A program made the translations under genes and the position numbers. 64,000 nt of DNA from Leptidea sinapis (taxonomy: Eukaryota; Arthropoda; Insecta; Lepidoptera; Pieridae), in NCBI RefSeq assembly GCF_905404315.1, contig NC_066296.1:7130001-7194000 (forward strand), read 5' to 3'. The notes beneath the pieces were generated by a model. It had not been told where the DNA came from, ran no database searches, and saw nothing but the letters and a program-made list of their open reading frames with translations. The first letter of the stretch is position 1, and every line of letters starts with the position of its first letter. Of the stretch, positions 41,210 through 51,644 are shown piece by piece.

Positions 41210-41715
41210 AAAATTTATTTGAGTAGGCGTTATTTTGCGGGAATCCTTAATTATCCAAATTTTTTGAGTTTTCTTGAGTTTTAATTCCACCAATATTCGT
41301 CTCATGCCAGAGTTTGGCGAGTCAACATTCCCTGAGGATGCCTCGTGGCTAAACACGTGTCGGTACAATTCAATTCTTTTTGATGTCATTTCTAATATAC
41401 TAGATACTGCTACCGCTTCGGAAACAAATGGCGCATTGAGAGAGAAGAAGTGGTGTAATAAACTCTCCCAGCATTCTCTTTTTGCGCTGTTTTTAATAAA
41501 ATATACAATATTGTACTGTCATTGCTATTGCTGTAAGATAATCATAATCTAGTCCCAGGCTGTCCGATTACTTCGTATCGTGCCACAGTTCGGCGAGTCT
41601 ACATCCCCTGACGATGCCTCGTGTAGAGGCGAACAAGTATCAAATTGTTTGAAGACGAATATTGGCGGAATTTGCACTCAAGAAAACTTAAGACATTTGG
41701 ATACTTTTAAAGGGT
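41210..41715. repeat. Foldback-like dispersed repeat, copy 2, interrupted by a LINE tail
   Basis: Left part 41215-41385 (TAGGCGTTATTTTGCGGGAA, TTCCCTGAGGATGCCTCGTG) and right part 41576-41715 (CCTGACGATGCCTCGTGTAG, AATATTGGCGGAATTTGCAC) belong to the repeat also seen at 12205-12400. The family A LINE tail at 41385-41575 lies between. Confidence 0.7.
41385..41575 (-). mobile_element. CR1-like LINE (family A) C-terminus and tail
   Basis: The + strand shows ACTGCTACCGCTTCGGAAAC, CAGCATTCTCTTTTTGCGCT and CTAGTCCCAGGCTGTCCGAT, the reverse of 24560-24780. It is inserted within the repeat 41210-41715. Confidence 0.85.
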
Positions 41716-41719
41716 ATCT

Positions 41720-42165
41720 ATCACTGTTTTGAAAATTGATTTTAATTCAAATTTAGGAATCGTATAATTTTGATTATATCTGGTATACTAGTTTATTCCT
41801 TGTTTTCGTGTATAAAATAATTTTGCTTTTAAAGGCTTTTAATAAAATACATTCGGTAATTGTGTTTCCATATTATATATATATATATATTAAATATTGT
41901 AGAGTTTACACTGTACCACAGTTCTTCCTTAAATTGAACAACGATGCCAATTGTTAATATTAGTATGTTCATTACCAATAACCACCATTAAACGAACAAT
42001 AAACGAAGTAATTTAATTGTTTTATGTTGTAATTATTCATTCAAACAATGGAAGACTATTCGTATTATTAACAGACATTTAGGAGTTTCTTATTATTTTA
42101 TTGATAAATTAATTTCATTAGATTGTAAATTTACAGATTGAAAAACAACGCTTACGAAAACAGAC
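41720..42165. other. A+T-rich stretch with an AT microsatellite
   Basis: An AT run lies at about 41872-41890. No gene is seen. Confidence 0.45.
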
Positions 42166-42170
42166 CTAGA

Positions 42171-42544
42171 TCACGGAAGAGTAAAAAAAAGGACTCCGTG
42201 TCACCTTACATAACAGTGTAGCACCAAAACAAGCCGGTTAACGTGTAAATACATAGCCCCACGCACACACTTACACTAATACAAGCCGATCGGCCGCCAT
42301 TATGAGATTTGCCATCGTCTGTGACAGATCAGTTTGCGTCGCAATAAAATATTTTAAAAATGCCGTCGTGCGTTGTGAAAAAGTGTAAAAACAATACTAG
42401 AAAAATATTTGTGGATATATGATTATTTAAGGGAGAAAAAATTATGTAACTGGTATACTCCGAAACCGCACACACACTAGCATAAAGGTGCTTCACTTGC
42501 TAATATCACGGCGCGGAGTCCTTCTTTTTTTTACTAGTCCGTGA
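42171..42544. mobile_element. Miniature element with about 28-bp TIRs and a decayed THAP-type start
   Basis: The left end reads TCACGGAAGAGTAAAAAAAA then GGACTCCG. The right end reads CGGAGTCCTTCTTTTTTTTA then CTAGTCCGTGA. The two are inverted copies apart from two or three changes in the A-run area. The interior (about 315 bp) contains a GC-richer leader and a short frame at 42360-42422 resembling the start of a THAP zinc finger. No target-site duplication is evident. The combination suggests a deletion derivative of a THAP-transposase (P-like) transposon, but that class is an inference. Confidence 0.7.
42360..42422 (+). pseudogene. Truncated THAP-type zinc-finger N-terminus
   Basis: A 20-codon frame MPSCVVKKCKNNTRKIFVDI ends in TGA. 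The pattern M-P-x-C-(2-4)-C-x-N-N matches the first C-x(2-4)-C pair and opening of THAP DNA-binding domains, which are found in P-element transposases and in host proteins. The second half of the finger (Cys-His pair and A-V-P-T-I-F box) is missing, so this is a remnant. Confidence 0.5.
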
Positions 42545-42549
42545 CATTA

Positions 42550-43020
42550 CTTAAATAATGGAGAATTAAATTATTTGTAAATATATATAATCGCATATTA
42601 ATCTTTCACTAATAATAGTATATACAAGACAGGTTTACTATATTATAGTTAGATATACATAGATATATTATGTGTCGTGAAACGTTCCTTTGTTATGAAT
42701 TATAACTATATATTATATTAAATATTCTCATTAATAATAATTACAATATTTGTATGTGCTGTAGTGAAGTGATATGTACAATTATCGATCAAGTCTTTAA
42801 GCCCTATTGTATTGTAGTATTAAAACAATTTATAAATGACGTTTTAAATGGAAGGAGTACTTAAAACATTCACACAAATCAAAAGTAATCATTTTTAACC
42901 CAGAAGTGAGGGTTATTTCTTTAGAAATAACAAATTGTTGACATTATATTTACTGGAAATTGTTAGCCGTTTTATGAACTCATAGAAAATACTAAATTTA
43001 TCTGTCCGTACTTACGTTAA
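42550..43020. other. A+T-rich stretch with a shared 50-bp block
   Basis: 42896-42945 (ACCCAGAAGTGAGGGTTATT, then AAATAACAAATTG) matches the block beside both tRNA-like inverted repeats (21392 and 36782). Nothing else is recognised. Confidence 0.5.
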
Positions 43021-43021
43021 A

Positions 43022-43731
43022 CTTAGCTGAGTGTAATAAAAAGTGAACTTGACTTTTGCATTTGGCTGTCTTAGCTTAGCTCAAAAATAGTCGTAGAACT
43101 ATGGTATGGTATTTCTATGGTGTAAACTACTATAGAACTAGATCCGGCTTCCGCCATCCGATTTCTTTCCGTTAGAAATAGTTCTACGACTACACCGGAC
43201 CGTATTTTCACGGGTCCGGATCGGGTTCGGATCGGACGTAGTGCAAAAACGCTCTCAGCAAATTTCAGCTGTCAAATGCTGCCAAAAACCGCTGACCTGT
43301 AGAAATACCACTGGACAGGCTGTTCCATATGTTTTACAGCAAATTTTTGTGCCTTTTTGTAGGGCCACTCGCGAGCGTCCAGAGAACTAATTTTGACGTA
43401 TAATGCAAATGGCTCCGAGAGAAAAGTAACAATATTCTGAAGTATTTTTGCATTTTGAATTTATTTCGTTTGTTTTCCGTGCTATTTATGCTTCAAGAAT
43501 CAATGTTGTAAAGTACAAAATTTTTTTGTTAATAGTTTCCCACCATCGATCGTTGTTTGCTGAGGTTGTCGTCACTAGTTTTAGTACCGCAGACTCTCGC
43601 TACATGGCCAACAGCGACAAAATGGCGAATATCAAACAGGCACTAAAGCACTTTGACAGCCGCCAGTCCAGTGGTAAAGGTCAGTGATAAAAACGAAATA
43701 AAAGATGATGCTAAGCTTACACTCAGCTAAG
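43022..43731. repeat. 710-bp segment bounded by a perfect 15-bp inverted repeat
   Basis: CTTAGCTGAGTGTAA at 43022-43036 is exactly the reverse complement of 43717-43731. Inside, AGTCGTAGAACTA (about 43092) and TAGTTCTACGACT (about 43185) form a second inverted pair. The segment may be a transposon, or may simply contain two copies of a small repeat flanking a first exon. Confidence 0.6.
43604..43679 (+). CDS. Candidate first coding exon of an unknown gene
   Basis: Two in-frame starts occur (43604, and 43619 with the better context AAAATGG). The peptide M-A-N-I-K-Q-A-L-K-H-F-D-S-R-Q-S-S-G follows up to a donor AAAG/GTCAGT at 43679 (an alternative GTAAAG begins at 43674). The sequence before it is GC-richer than its surroundings, like a 5' UTR. 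I do not recognise the protein and see no downstream exon. Because a perfect inverted repeat encloses it, it could instead be part of a mobile element. An in-frame open stretch extends up to 43448. Confidence 0.3.
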
Positions 43732-43734
43732 ATC

Positions 43735-44470
43735 TACTTAAGTAAAGTCTGAGCAAAGTCTTAGTACGCTCTATAGATCTCAGCCATAGACTGACAGAAA
43801 GACAGACATGCTCACCCTGTAAGAATTTTTTTAATATAAGAAAGGGGAGGGGAAAGAAAACTTTAATCTAAACACAAATAAAGGCCAATATGCCTCTATG
43901 CCAATAGGCTCAAGGCGAACGTGATAATATGTTATTTACATTCTTAAAATAAATTTAATTCAAACTTAAAATAAATCTATATTCAAATACGATAAAAATA
44001 AAAAATAAAAGTATCTTTTTTATTTTATTTACAGAATGAACCTTACATTACAATAAAGCGCTTAAGAATAACCTACCTACAAATAATTTTGTAGTTTAAA
44101 ATATTAGAAATACAATATACGAATTCGTACTTTAACTAGCCCTAGGGGTACTATACCTGTGTACTAGTAGCGCACGGCTCCGTGTAAGTAGAACATCTTC
44201 ACTTCGCGCGTTGATTCATGCAGGAGTAGTGCGAGACGCGTGTAGGGATGACAAGATCGCTTCTACGAATAAATCTGCGATCGATTTACATTTGTAGCTT
44301 TCCTAATAGATATACGTAAATTTCTGTGACTTTTGAAATGAATTTTTTATTAAAAAGTCATAAACGTATTAAAATTTACCATTTACCTACAGATTAATTG
44401 ATACGCAGATTGCATAAAAATATTTTAAAACTTAAATAATAAATATCACTATGATATACCTATATATGAG
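43735..44470. other. Stretch without recognised gene
   Basis: A GC-richer patch at 44150-44255 (GTAGCGCACGGCTCCGTG) has no splice pattern or frame. A+T-rich otherwise. Confidence 0.35.
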
Positions 44471-44471
44471 A

Positions 44472-44763
44472 TATCGCTCGTCTCCTTGAGACATAGCATG
44501 TTAAGTTTCATTTGCCCAGTAATTTCACTAGCTAGGGCGCCCTTCAGACCGAAACACAATAATACTTACACATTACTGCTTCATGGCAGAAACAGGCGCC
44601 GTTCCCATAATTTAGCCGGCATCCTGTGCAAAGGAGCCTTAACATCTTATGTTTCATGGTGATGAGCACAGTTGTAGAGAAGCACTGCATTGTAATGGGC
44701 AGGGCGTATCAATTACCATCAGCTGAACTTCCTACTCGTCTCGTCCCTTATTTTCATAAAAAA
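44472..44763. mobile_element. SINE-like repeat with internal inversion
   Basis: 44472-44638 is the 5' half in reverse orientation (TCCTTGAGACATAGCATGTT to GTGCAAAGGAGCC). 44639-44763 is the 3' half in forward orientation (TTAACATCTTATGTTTCATG to CTTATTTTCATAAAAA). The two halves meet without spacer, so part of the element has flipped, as in twin priming or a later inversion. Confidence 0.8.
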
Positions 44764-44769
44764 AGCCTC

Positions 44770-45375
44770 TTGCTGTTAGGCAGTGCATGAGACAGGCCTG
44801 GTTTATTACTTTAATGTGCAAGGCACTTACACTCGCGATACGTCAGTCACTTTGTTTGAGTGTGCGTGTGTTGCTGAAAATAGAGGTTATCAGTTCACCA
44901 CAATTTTTTCAACGTGTTCCCAGCTGTCTAAGCGTAAAAATTATCTTAGCTTGCATATTACTACTTAACGGCAGGAAATGCTGGTATCATGTGCAAAAAT
45001 TAGCCATCAACTTTAAACAAAACTGGAAAAGTATTTGTGTGAATGGTTTACTCTGTACCTAATACTAGGAACATTGATTAAATTATGCATTTCTCGGATT
45101 ACTATTTATGATTCACGTTTAAAGTATATATCGTTCATACGAAACTATTTCATTCACTGTTGAAATGCATAATATAATCTACCTCTATGATTTTAAGGTT
45201 ATCACAACCTTTTATTAGACAAACACGATATTTACATAATAAACTATAACATATATATACAAAACAAATTACATGTTAGAGTGTTTGTCACAAATTGGTC
45301 ACACTTCAGCATTATGCTGATAGCTATCGCAACCAGCGCTGATCTTCCAGTGGGATTAATAAATAACGCAAACGA
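44770..45375. other. Stretch without recognised gene
   Basis: Overlapping short frames at 44783-45062 lack motifs and are probably chance. No repeat is recognised. Confidence 0.35.
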
Positions 45376-45379
45376 ATGC

Positions 45380-45545
45380 CTTTAAAGGCTTTTATTTTCT
45401 CAAAAGTGATTCCTTTAGAATTATTTTTGATTTCATTTCTAATATACTAGATACTACTACCGCTTCGGAAACAAATGGCGCTCTGAGAGAGAGAAAGCGG
45501 CGCAAGAAACTCTCCCAACATTATATTCTTTTCATAAGCAGCGCC
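45380..45545 (-). mobile_element. CR1-like LINE (family A) 3' tail
   Basis: The reverse of 24660-24830: GCCTTTAAAGGCTTTTATTT, TACTACCGCTTCGGAAACAA, GCGGCGCAAGAAACTCTCCC on the + strand. Confidence 0.8.
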
Positions 45546-45793
45546 TTTGTAATTACTCGTATTACACGCCATGTTTAACATAATAAATTTGTATGATTTA
45601 TAACTTTTTATTGGAAGTAATTAATAAAGGAAAAAATTGTAAAATTATTTTACCATACCTTCGTTAGCAGGTTAGTACTTTCTTCGTTAATATAAGATAA
45701 CCATAGTACAAATAACATAATATTCATTTAAAAATTCCAACGATCAAATTAGATTGGATTTGTGTTTTTAAAATGCGACATACTACACACACG

Positions 45794-45825
<32 letters not shown>

Positions 45826-46004
45826 TGTTGTTACTTTATTTTTATTTTATTATATTTTTTATACTTTCTTTTAATAGTATCTTCAAACTTTGCCATAGTA
45901 ATACTACCTAGATGACTACCTAGATAATGGTTTATTTTTAATCACAGCTCTATTTGTTCCCACGATACAGTCTCCTTACGACTTGGGTGGCGATTCAATG
46001 ACAA
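45546..46004. other. A+T-rich stretch with a CA microsatellite
   Basis: A CA run lies at about 45783-45826. No gene is seen. Confidence 0.5.
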
Positions 46005-46215
46005 ATTCAAATTCAAATTAAAATATTTTTATTCAAAATAGGATTTAAAATCACTTATTGAACGTGAAAATCTACCACACATTCAAAAGAGGCTGCCTCA
46101 GACCTGAGAAGAATGGGCGCAAGAAACTCAGCAAGCTTTTTTTTTAATATAAAATATGGATCACACTGTAATATCGTACAATAAACATTTATAATTAAAG
46201 AGCCTGAGGTAATAT
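46005..46215 (-). mobile_element. LINE family B 3' tail
   Basis: The reverse of 53735-53950: AAATATTTTTATTCAAAATA, GAGGCTGCCTCAGACCTGAG, GGGCGCAAGAAACTCAGCAA, and TAATTAAAGAGCCTGAGGT at the far end. Confidence 0.85.
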
Positions 46216-46329
46216 AATTAAAGACAATCAAAATGTAGTCATACATACAAGCTTGTAAAATATTTATACTTAATGTAATTTAATAACAATGCATTTGTAA
46301 AAAGATCAACTTAAATAAATTATTCTTAT

Positions 46330-46395
46330 GATCGAAAATCCGCTACCAAACCGCGTCCGGTGGTACGTACCAAATCCGATCATGTATTTATACCT
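46330..46395. mobile_element. Fragment of the CCAAATCCGA MITE
   Basis: GCGTCCGGTGGTACGTACC, then AAATCCGATCATGTATTTAT matches the right end of 6188-6606. Confidence 0.6.
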
Positions 46396-46654
46396 TAAGA
46401 ACGCTCTTCGAAGTTTTCCCACGATTATTATTAAATTTTCTATAATTCGTTGCAAATAATGTTCCTCACGATCCCATTAAAAACCTGTCTGAAGCGTGCA
46501 TAAGCGTGAATAAAAATTCTCGATTTAACAAAATTATATTAGCACCTCTTAAAAATCCTATTTTGAAATAGAATTTCATCAAATATCTTACTACATTGTA
46601 ATGGGTAAGCCTGGAATATAATATATAGTTTAGTTTTCCCAAAATAATCATCAT

Positions 46655-46985
46655 CATCAGCTGGAAGACTTCCACTGCTGGACAAAGATCTCCACGATTA
46701 TCGATCCTGCGCTGCCCTCAACCAACGTACTCCGGCGTGTCTTCCGGTACGTAGTCGCCATTCGATGACTTTTCTACACCACCGGCCAACTGTCCGTCGA
46801 ACTATGTGCCCTGCCCATTGCCACTTCAGTTTCGCAACCATCTTAGCTATATCGGTAACTTTCGTTCTCCTACGGATATCCTCATTTCTGATTCGATTTC
46901 GCAGTGAAACTCTGCCCTCTCCATTGCCCTCTGAGCGACTGTGAGCTTTCTTATCGGGCCCATAGTTAGCGACCACGTCTAATTA
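46655..46985 (-). mobile_element. RTE-like LINE, reverse-transcriptase C-terminal fragment
   Basis: The - strand frame (46698-46976) reads R-N-E-D-I-R-R-R-T-K-V-T-D-I, L-K-W-Q-W-A-G-H-I-V-R-R, then V-R-W-L-R-A-A-Q-D-R. It ends with the usual GGACAAAGATCTCCACGATT variant. It extends further 5' than the other copies of this family in the window. Confidence 0.85.
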
Positions 46986-46989
46986 CCCT

Positions 46990-48432
46990 TAAACTGGGGT
47001 AATTAAAAACACTCAAAATCGAATATTTTATAATTGTTCCCCATGCATAATGGAATATGTTTGTATACCTATTATAACTTATATAGTAACATACTAGTAT
47101 GTATATATGTCTTATGCTTTTGCCAACACATAACTATGTTGTGATAACCTTTTAAAATCATTAATAATAATTAACCTTTAATATAATAATAAAATGCGCA
47201 CAGTAAAATATTTCGTGAACGTCCTAAAATATTTCTTAATAATAATGTTATTTTTTCCTCAACTTAGTGATGTAATTGGTGTGTAGAAATTAGTCTTACC
47301 TACCAGTATTGATCTCAACTTTATAAGTGTAGCAATACACTGTTTAAAACGTAATACCTTTTAAAGAATAACTTTATTTATGGAAACTAATCGAAATAGA
47401 TGTTGATGGTATTTGATGTTTGTTGTAATAAAGTTCATAAGTTTTTTATTTGTGATTTATATGTGATTATTGTTATTAATGTTGAAGTCAAAACTTCTTT
47501 AGCGGCGTTGAGCACTTTTCTTGGGATGGGTATGAAATGTTTTACTCGCGTCAGGACACGTTGATTTTTCAGAGTGATAAACATTTTAATGTAACATAAT
47601 TGTAATAGTTCCGAAGTGTTAATTTTTTATGAAATATAAATTGTCATTTTTGTTTTATCGTACAATAAATGAATATTGTATTTGACCACATAAATGCCAG
47701 TACTTTTATACTGATCAATAAAGCAATTCGTGCGAAATTATAACCATTCCAAAATATTCAAAAATGCACAACGTCAATATTCAAGTTTTCACTTCTGCCA
47801 GCACTCCAGGAGTGCAATTCGTTATTTTTTTATTTGCGGTGGTAATGAGGGACAGAGGGAGGGTAGGCTTTTTCTTAGAACTTGAAATTTATTTAGCTGC
47901 TTGAGATTCTTTATAGTTATTGTCTTCTGGACTGAAGACCGCTTGTCTTATAAATTTGGCGTTTTTTGTCATCCTATGGTCGTAAATGGATGAAGTTTAT
48001 GCGCAGGAAGGACTGTGAAAATTAGCCTTCTGTCTGCACTGATCTTATTATCTATGGCAGCGGACAAAACGTCATCGTAATCAGTCTAGCGCCAAAACCG
48101 TTTTTTTTTTTAATTTACTTAACTGAAACAGATACTGGTTGCATTTTATATTTTTTCAGATTGCATACTATACCTTTGTTCAATAGGCTTTTGGGTTCTC
48201 AACTTATTAAAGTATTGGAAGCTGTATTAGAGTATAATATGTTATTTGTAGTTACTAAGACAAACATAACTATTTGATAAAGAAAGCTCAATGCAACACT
48301 GAACAGTTTTAATTAAACGTAAAAAAGGTGATAAAAAATATTTAATTGTTAGATGAAAATCGTCTGTTCCCGTGAATAATAGTGGTAATATTGTAGTAAT
48401 ATTTCATTTTTACTTTTAAAATTATAAGAATG
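46990..48432. other. A+T-rich stretch without recognised gene
   Basis: No gene is supported. 47490-47575 (TTTAGCGGCGTTGAGCACTT) is moderately GC-rich and repeat-like without a partner here. Confidence 0.4.
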
Positions 48433-48435
48433 ATG

Positions 48436-48848
48436 TAAGGCTGCATTTTGTGCTCGACCGACGTTCAGCGCTGACGTCGGTCGAGTGTAGCGCGTATCCG
48501 TACGCGCTGATCATGTTGCGTTTAGTGCTCAGCTCAGAGCAAACTTTATTGTGCGTACAATTGCGATTTCACAACAAACATCAGGACACTGGATTTATAT
48601 TATGTATTAAGATATTCGAACATGCCAGAACACGAATTGTTCATTACGATGATACGAACGCGCGTCCGGTCGGTCGCTTTATTGCCGTAGCGCGTCAGCG
48701 AACCGACGATTCTCGGTAGCGCGACGTAGCTGTACGCGCGTAGCAATTCATCAGCGCTGGACTGAACGCGATTATATATTTTCTTTGGTATAGCTACGCT
48801 TGACCGACGTCAGCGCTGATCGTCGATCGACCACTATGTGCAGCCTTA
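48436..48848. mobile_element. MITE with 48-bp TIRs and palindromic subterminal hairpins
   Basis: The ends are TAAGGCTGCATTTTGTGCTC and (reverse) TAAGGCTGCACATAGTGGTC. Both continue into a CAGCGCTGACGTCGGTC block. The left block is itself a near-perfect 33-bp palindrome (CTCGACCGACG ... CGTCGGTCGAG around TCAGCGCTGA). The interior has CpG-rich runs and the segment CAGGACACTGGATTTATATT, shared with 52633-52745. No transposase is seen. A TA dinucleotide at each outer edge would fit a TA target. Confidence 0.8.
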
Positions 48849-48849
48849 A

Positions 48850-50060
48850 CGTCCCTTTATGTATTCTAGTCACAAAATTTTCTTGGCCTTCTTATTTTCC
48901 TTCTTCATGGCTTTCACAATCCTTGTGTTATTCACAAAATATATTTTCCTGATTTGATATTCAGAGCTTTTGATTCAGATTTTTTTATATTATTCAATTC
49001 ATCTTGCAATAATTCGAAAAAGGCAAGAAATTTAGTGACAGGTGTGTGTATATTAAATCAAAATGCTGAGATATCTAGTCAAATTGATGTAATATTATAT
49101 TATATTCATGTCATTACACATTTGTAATATAGTTTTAATATAATTGATGTACAAGTTTATAGTATGTGTATTTATCAATAAATAAATGTGGTTTTTGTAA
49201 ATTATTTAAAATATTATTATTATTCCGTGTTTTTGTATCAGTAAAGACAATAAAAATTTAACTAAATAGTGTTATTTTCTGCGGGTTATCTCGATTCGTT
49301 GGAGTTATATATAAAAAAGTTTCTGACGTGTCTTTCTCCGTTGGCTAAAGTAACTGTAGGTATGTTGTCATACTACTGGGCTATTATACGATTAAATATT
49401 ATAAAATTATCACTTTGTATCACAACCAACCAGCACACGGTATCTAGGACATAACAGATGAAAATCGTCACTAATAACATGTATTTTACTATAATAATAT
49501 GTTATTTTAATTATAAATATAGTAGATTTAAAAATTAAAATGAAATATTTTTATAACGATTCAAAAGCGCTTAGTTTAAACCTATTTGGATAAAAGACTA
49601 TGAAATGCTTTAGTAAAAAAATTGGAGGGTAAAATAGATTGGCTTGAAATAAATAAAAAACAGTTAAAATAATATTAATATGCCTCTAAAATCTAATGAA
49701 GTAAGGCGTGCCAAAGATTCGCCCTTTTTGACACTAAAAAGTTATCGATTAAAGCCTGTGGTCACATTGTCGTGCAATAATCGAAGATTACAAGATGGCC
49801 GAAATAATTTCCAGACGTTTAACTATGTACTTTGACTTTTATACTTCTACATGTGTTTTGCGTTTATACCGCACAGAAAGTATATATTTTTTTCATTGGA
49901 ATACCAACACTATTTCACCCCCCCCCCCCATTTTTCCTATTTAAACGATATCGTATACTTAGTCATCCGCATGCGTCCGATCTAATCAAGAACAACCGCC
50001 GGAATGAACAACGCTTTGTCACTACGAAGTGCGATATGCTAGCGCGCTTAAAGCGCTCAT
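48850..50060. other. A+T-rich stretch without recognised gene
   Basis: 49550-49615 has a weak match to the AGCGCTTAGTTT tail family (15640). A poly-C run of about 13 lies at 49917-49929. No gene is seen. Confidence 0.4.
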
Positions 50061-50064
50061 TATC

Positions 50065-50290
50065 ATCATTTCAGCCGGAAGACGTCCACTGCTGGATAAA
50101 GGCCTCCCCTACCCAAAGATCGCCATGACGATCGGTTCTGTGCTGCCCTCATTCAACTTATTCCGGCGATCTTGCCTACAACACTACGTCTTCCGGTACG
50201 TGATCACCATTCGAGGACCTTACTGCCCCAACGGCCATCTGTCCGTCGAGCTATGTGCCCTGCCCGCTGCCACTTCAGTTTCGCAATCAA
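50065..50290 (-). mobile_element. RTE-like LINE 3' fragment
   Basis: GCCGGAAGACGTCCACTGCT, CAAAGATCGCCATGACGATC and ACTACGTCTTCCGGTACGTG on the + strand, then GAGCTATGTGCCCTGCCCGC. It is the reverse of the coding tail, with a deletion where other copies carry GACCAGATCGTCGG. Confidence 0.8.
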
Positions 50291-50509
50291 TGAAAACCTC
50301 AATACAGCAATAATATCAGTGTTATAATTAAAAATTATTCTAATAAAATAGCACTAATGCCAAAGTTTGCGATTGATTCTCTAATTTAACTTAGGCAGTG
50401 ACCAGTCTCGGCGTACGGCGTGGCACTCAATAGTTTTGTCGTTCAAAGATTGCTTAGCGGCCGAGTCAATCACGTGTATGTGTACGTGAATTGATTCGGG
50501 CGCTTTAGT

Positions 50510-51215
50510 ATGAAGATAAAGTACTGTTCTGTTAGGCGGTACTAAAAGCGCTGAAGATACACGAGTGTCACCAAACTCTGGAACAAGTTGCCTCTTATAA
50601 CCGGGTAACTCTGCAATGGATCAAGGGACATAGCGGTTCGCTGGGAAATGATGCAGCGGATGAGCTTGCAAGGCGAGCATCGGCAAATCTAGTGACTGCT
50701 CCATTGCCACTTCTTCCACTCCCCTTCAGCCAAATGCGCTCATGGATACGCTCTCTCACCAACGACCTACACAACACGATGGATGAATGTCTCAAGCTGT
50801 AGACAGTCGAAAGAGGCGATACCTGCACTGTCGCCTAAACTGACACGTAGACTTATCAGCCTCAACAGACATGACATCCGTATAATGGTGGGCACCCTAA
50901 CAGGTCACACATCACTAAACAAACACCTCTTCACAATCGGCGTAACGGACAGTCCTAAGTGCAGCGGCTGTCTGGCCAAGGACGAAACGGTCGCTCGTAA
51001 TCCTGGAATGTGGCCGGGGGTGGCTAACCAACGGGCAAAAACCTTAACCAGTACGGGGTCACTCCAGGAAGTCTGCGAGCACCCCAGGAATGTTCTGAAC
51101 TTCTGGAAGGAGCTGGGCTGGTTGGAGTAACTGGCCATTACTGCACGCAAAATGGACCCATACTAGTTTAATTGCGGATACAGGAGCCCCTATACCATAC
51201 CATACCATACTGTTC
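50510..51215 (+). mobile_element. LINE fragment encoding an RNase H domain, with ATACC-type tail
   Basis: In the first frame (about 50540-50780) the + strand reads V-T-L-Q-W-I-K-G-H-S-G-S-L-G-N-D-A-A-D-E-L-A-R-R-A, the last RNase H motif with its catalytic Asp. After a frameshift near 50780, 50783-51000 continues S-P-K-L-T-R-R-L-I-S-L-N-R, G-T-L-T-G-H-T-S-L-N-K-H-L and C-S-G-C-L-A-K-D-E-T-V. A further shift leads to F-W-K-E-L-G-W-L-E at 51126. It ends in CATAC repeats at 51190-51210. LINEs with RNase H of the R1/I group fit. Confidence 0.8.
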
Positions 51216-51358
51216 TGTTAGTGTATTGTACTTCCCCCTTCATGTACTGACTCCCGCGCGATAACGTAAATGCAGCCCGAATAATGGCCGGTCACATCTG
51301 CGTCTATCATGCTATATCACGAAGCTTCGTAACGATTGACGCAGGTGTGGGCCCAGCA

Positions 51359-51640
51359 TTTTTTTATGACAGTTAGAGACGAGACGAGCAGGACGTTCAG
51401 CTGATGGCAATTGATACGCCCTGCCCATTACAATGCAATGCCATTCTGTATTCTTGAAAAACCCAAAAATTCTGAGCGGCACTACAATTTCTCTCCTCAC
51501 ATTGAGATATCAGATGTTAAGTCTCCTGTGCCCAGTAATTTCACTAGCTACGGCGCCCTTCAGACCAAAACACAGTTATGCTTACAAATTACTGCTTCAC
51601 GGCAGAAATAGGCACCGTTGTGGTACCCATAATCTAAACT
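51359..51640 (-). mobile_element. SINE-like repeat, 5'-truncated
   Basis: Starts with poly-T, GACGAGACGAGCAGGACGTT, AATTCTGAGCGGCACTACAA, GGCGCCCTTCAGACCAAAAC and stops at GGTACCCATAATCTA, about 35 bp short of the family 5' end. Confidence 0.85.
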
Positions 51641-51644
51641 TTTA

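Noticed and set aside
44783..45062. Two overlapping open frames of 61 and 91 codons
   Set aside because: No motifs, and they overlap each other in different frames.
45783..45826. CA microsatellite as a regulatory element
   Set aside because: A simple-sequence run with no nearby gene or promoter signal.
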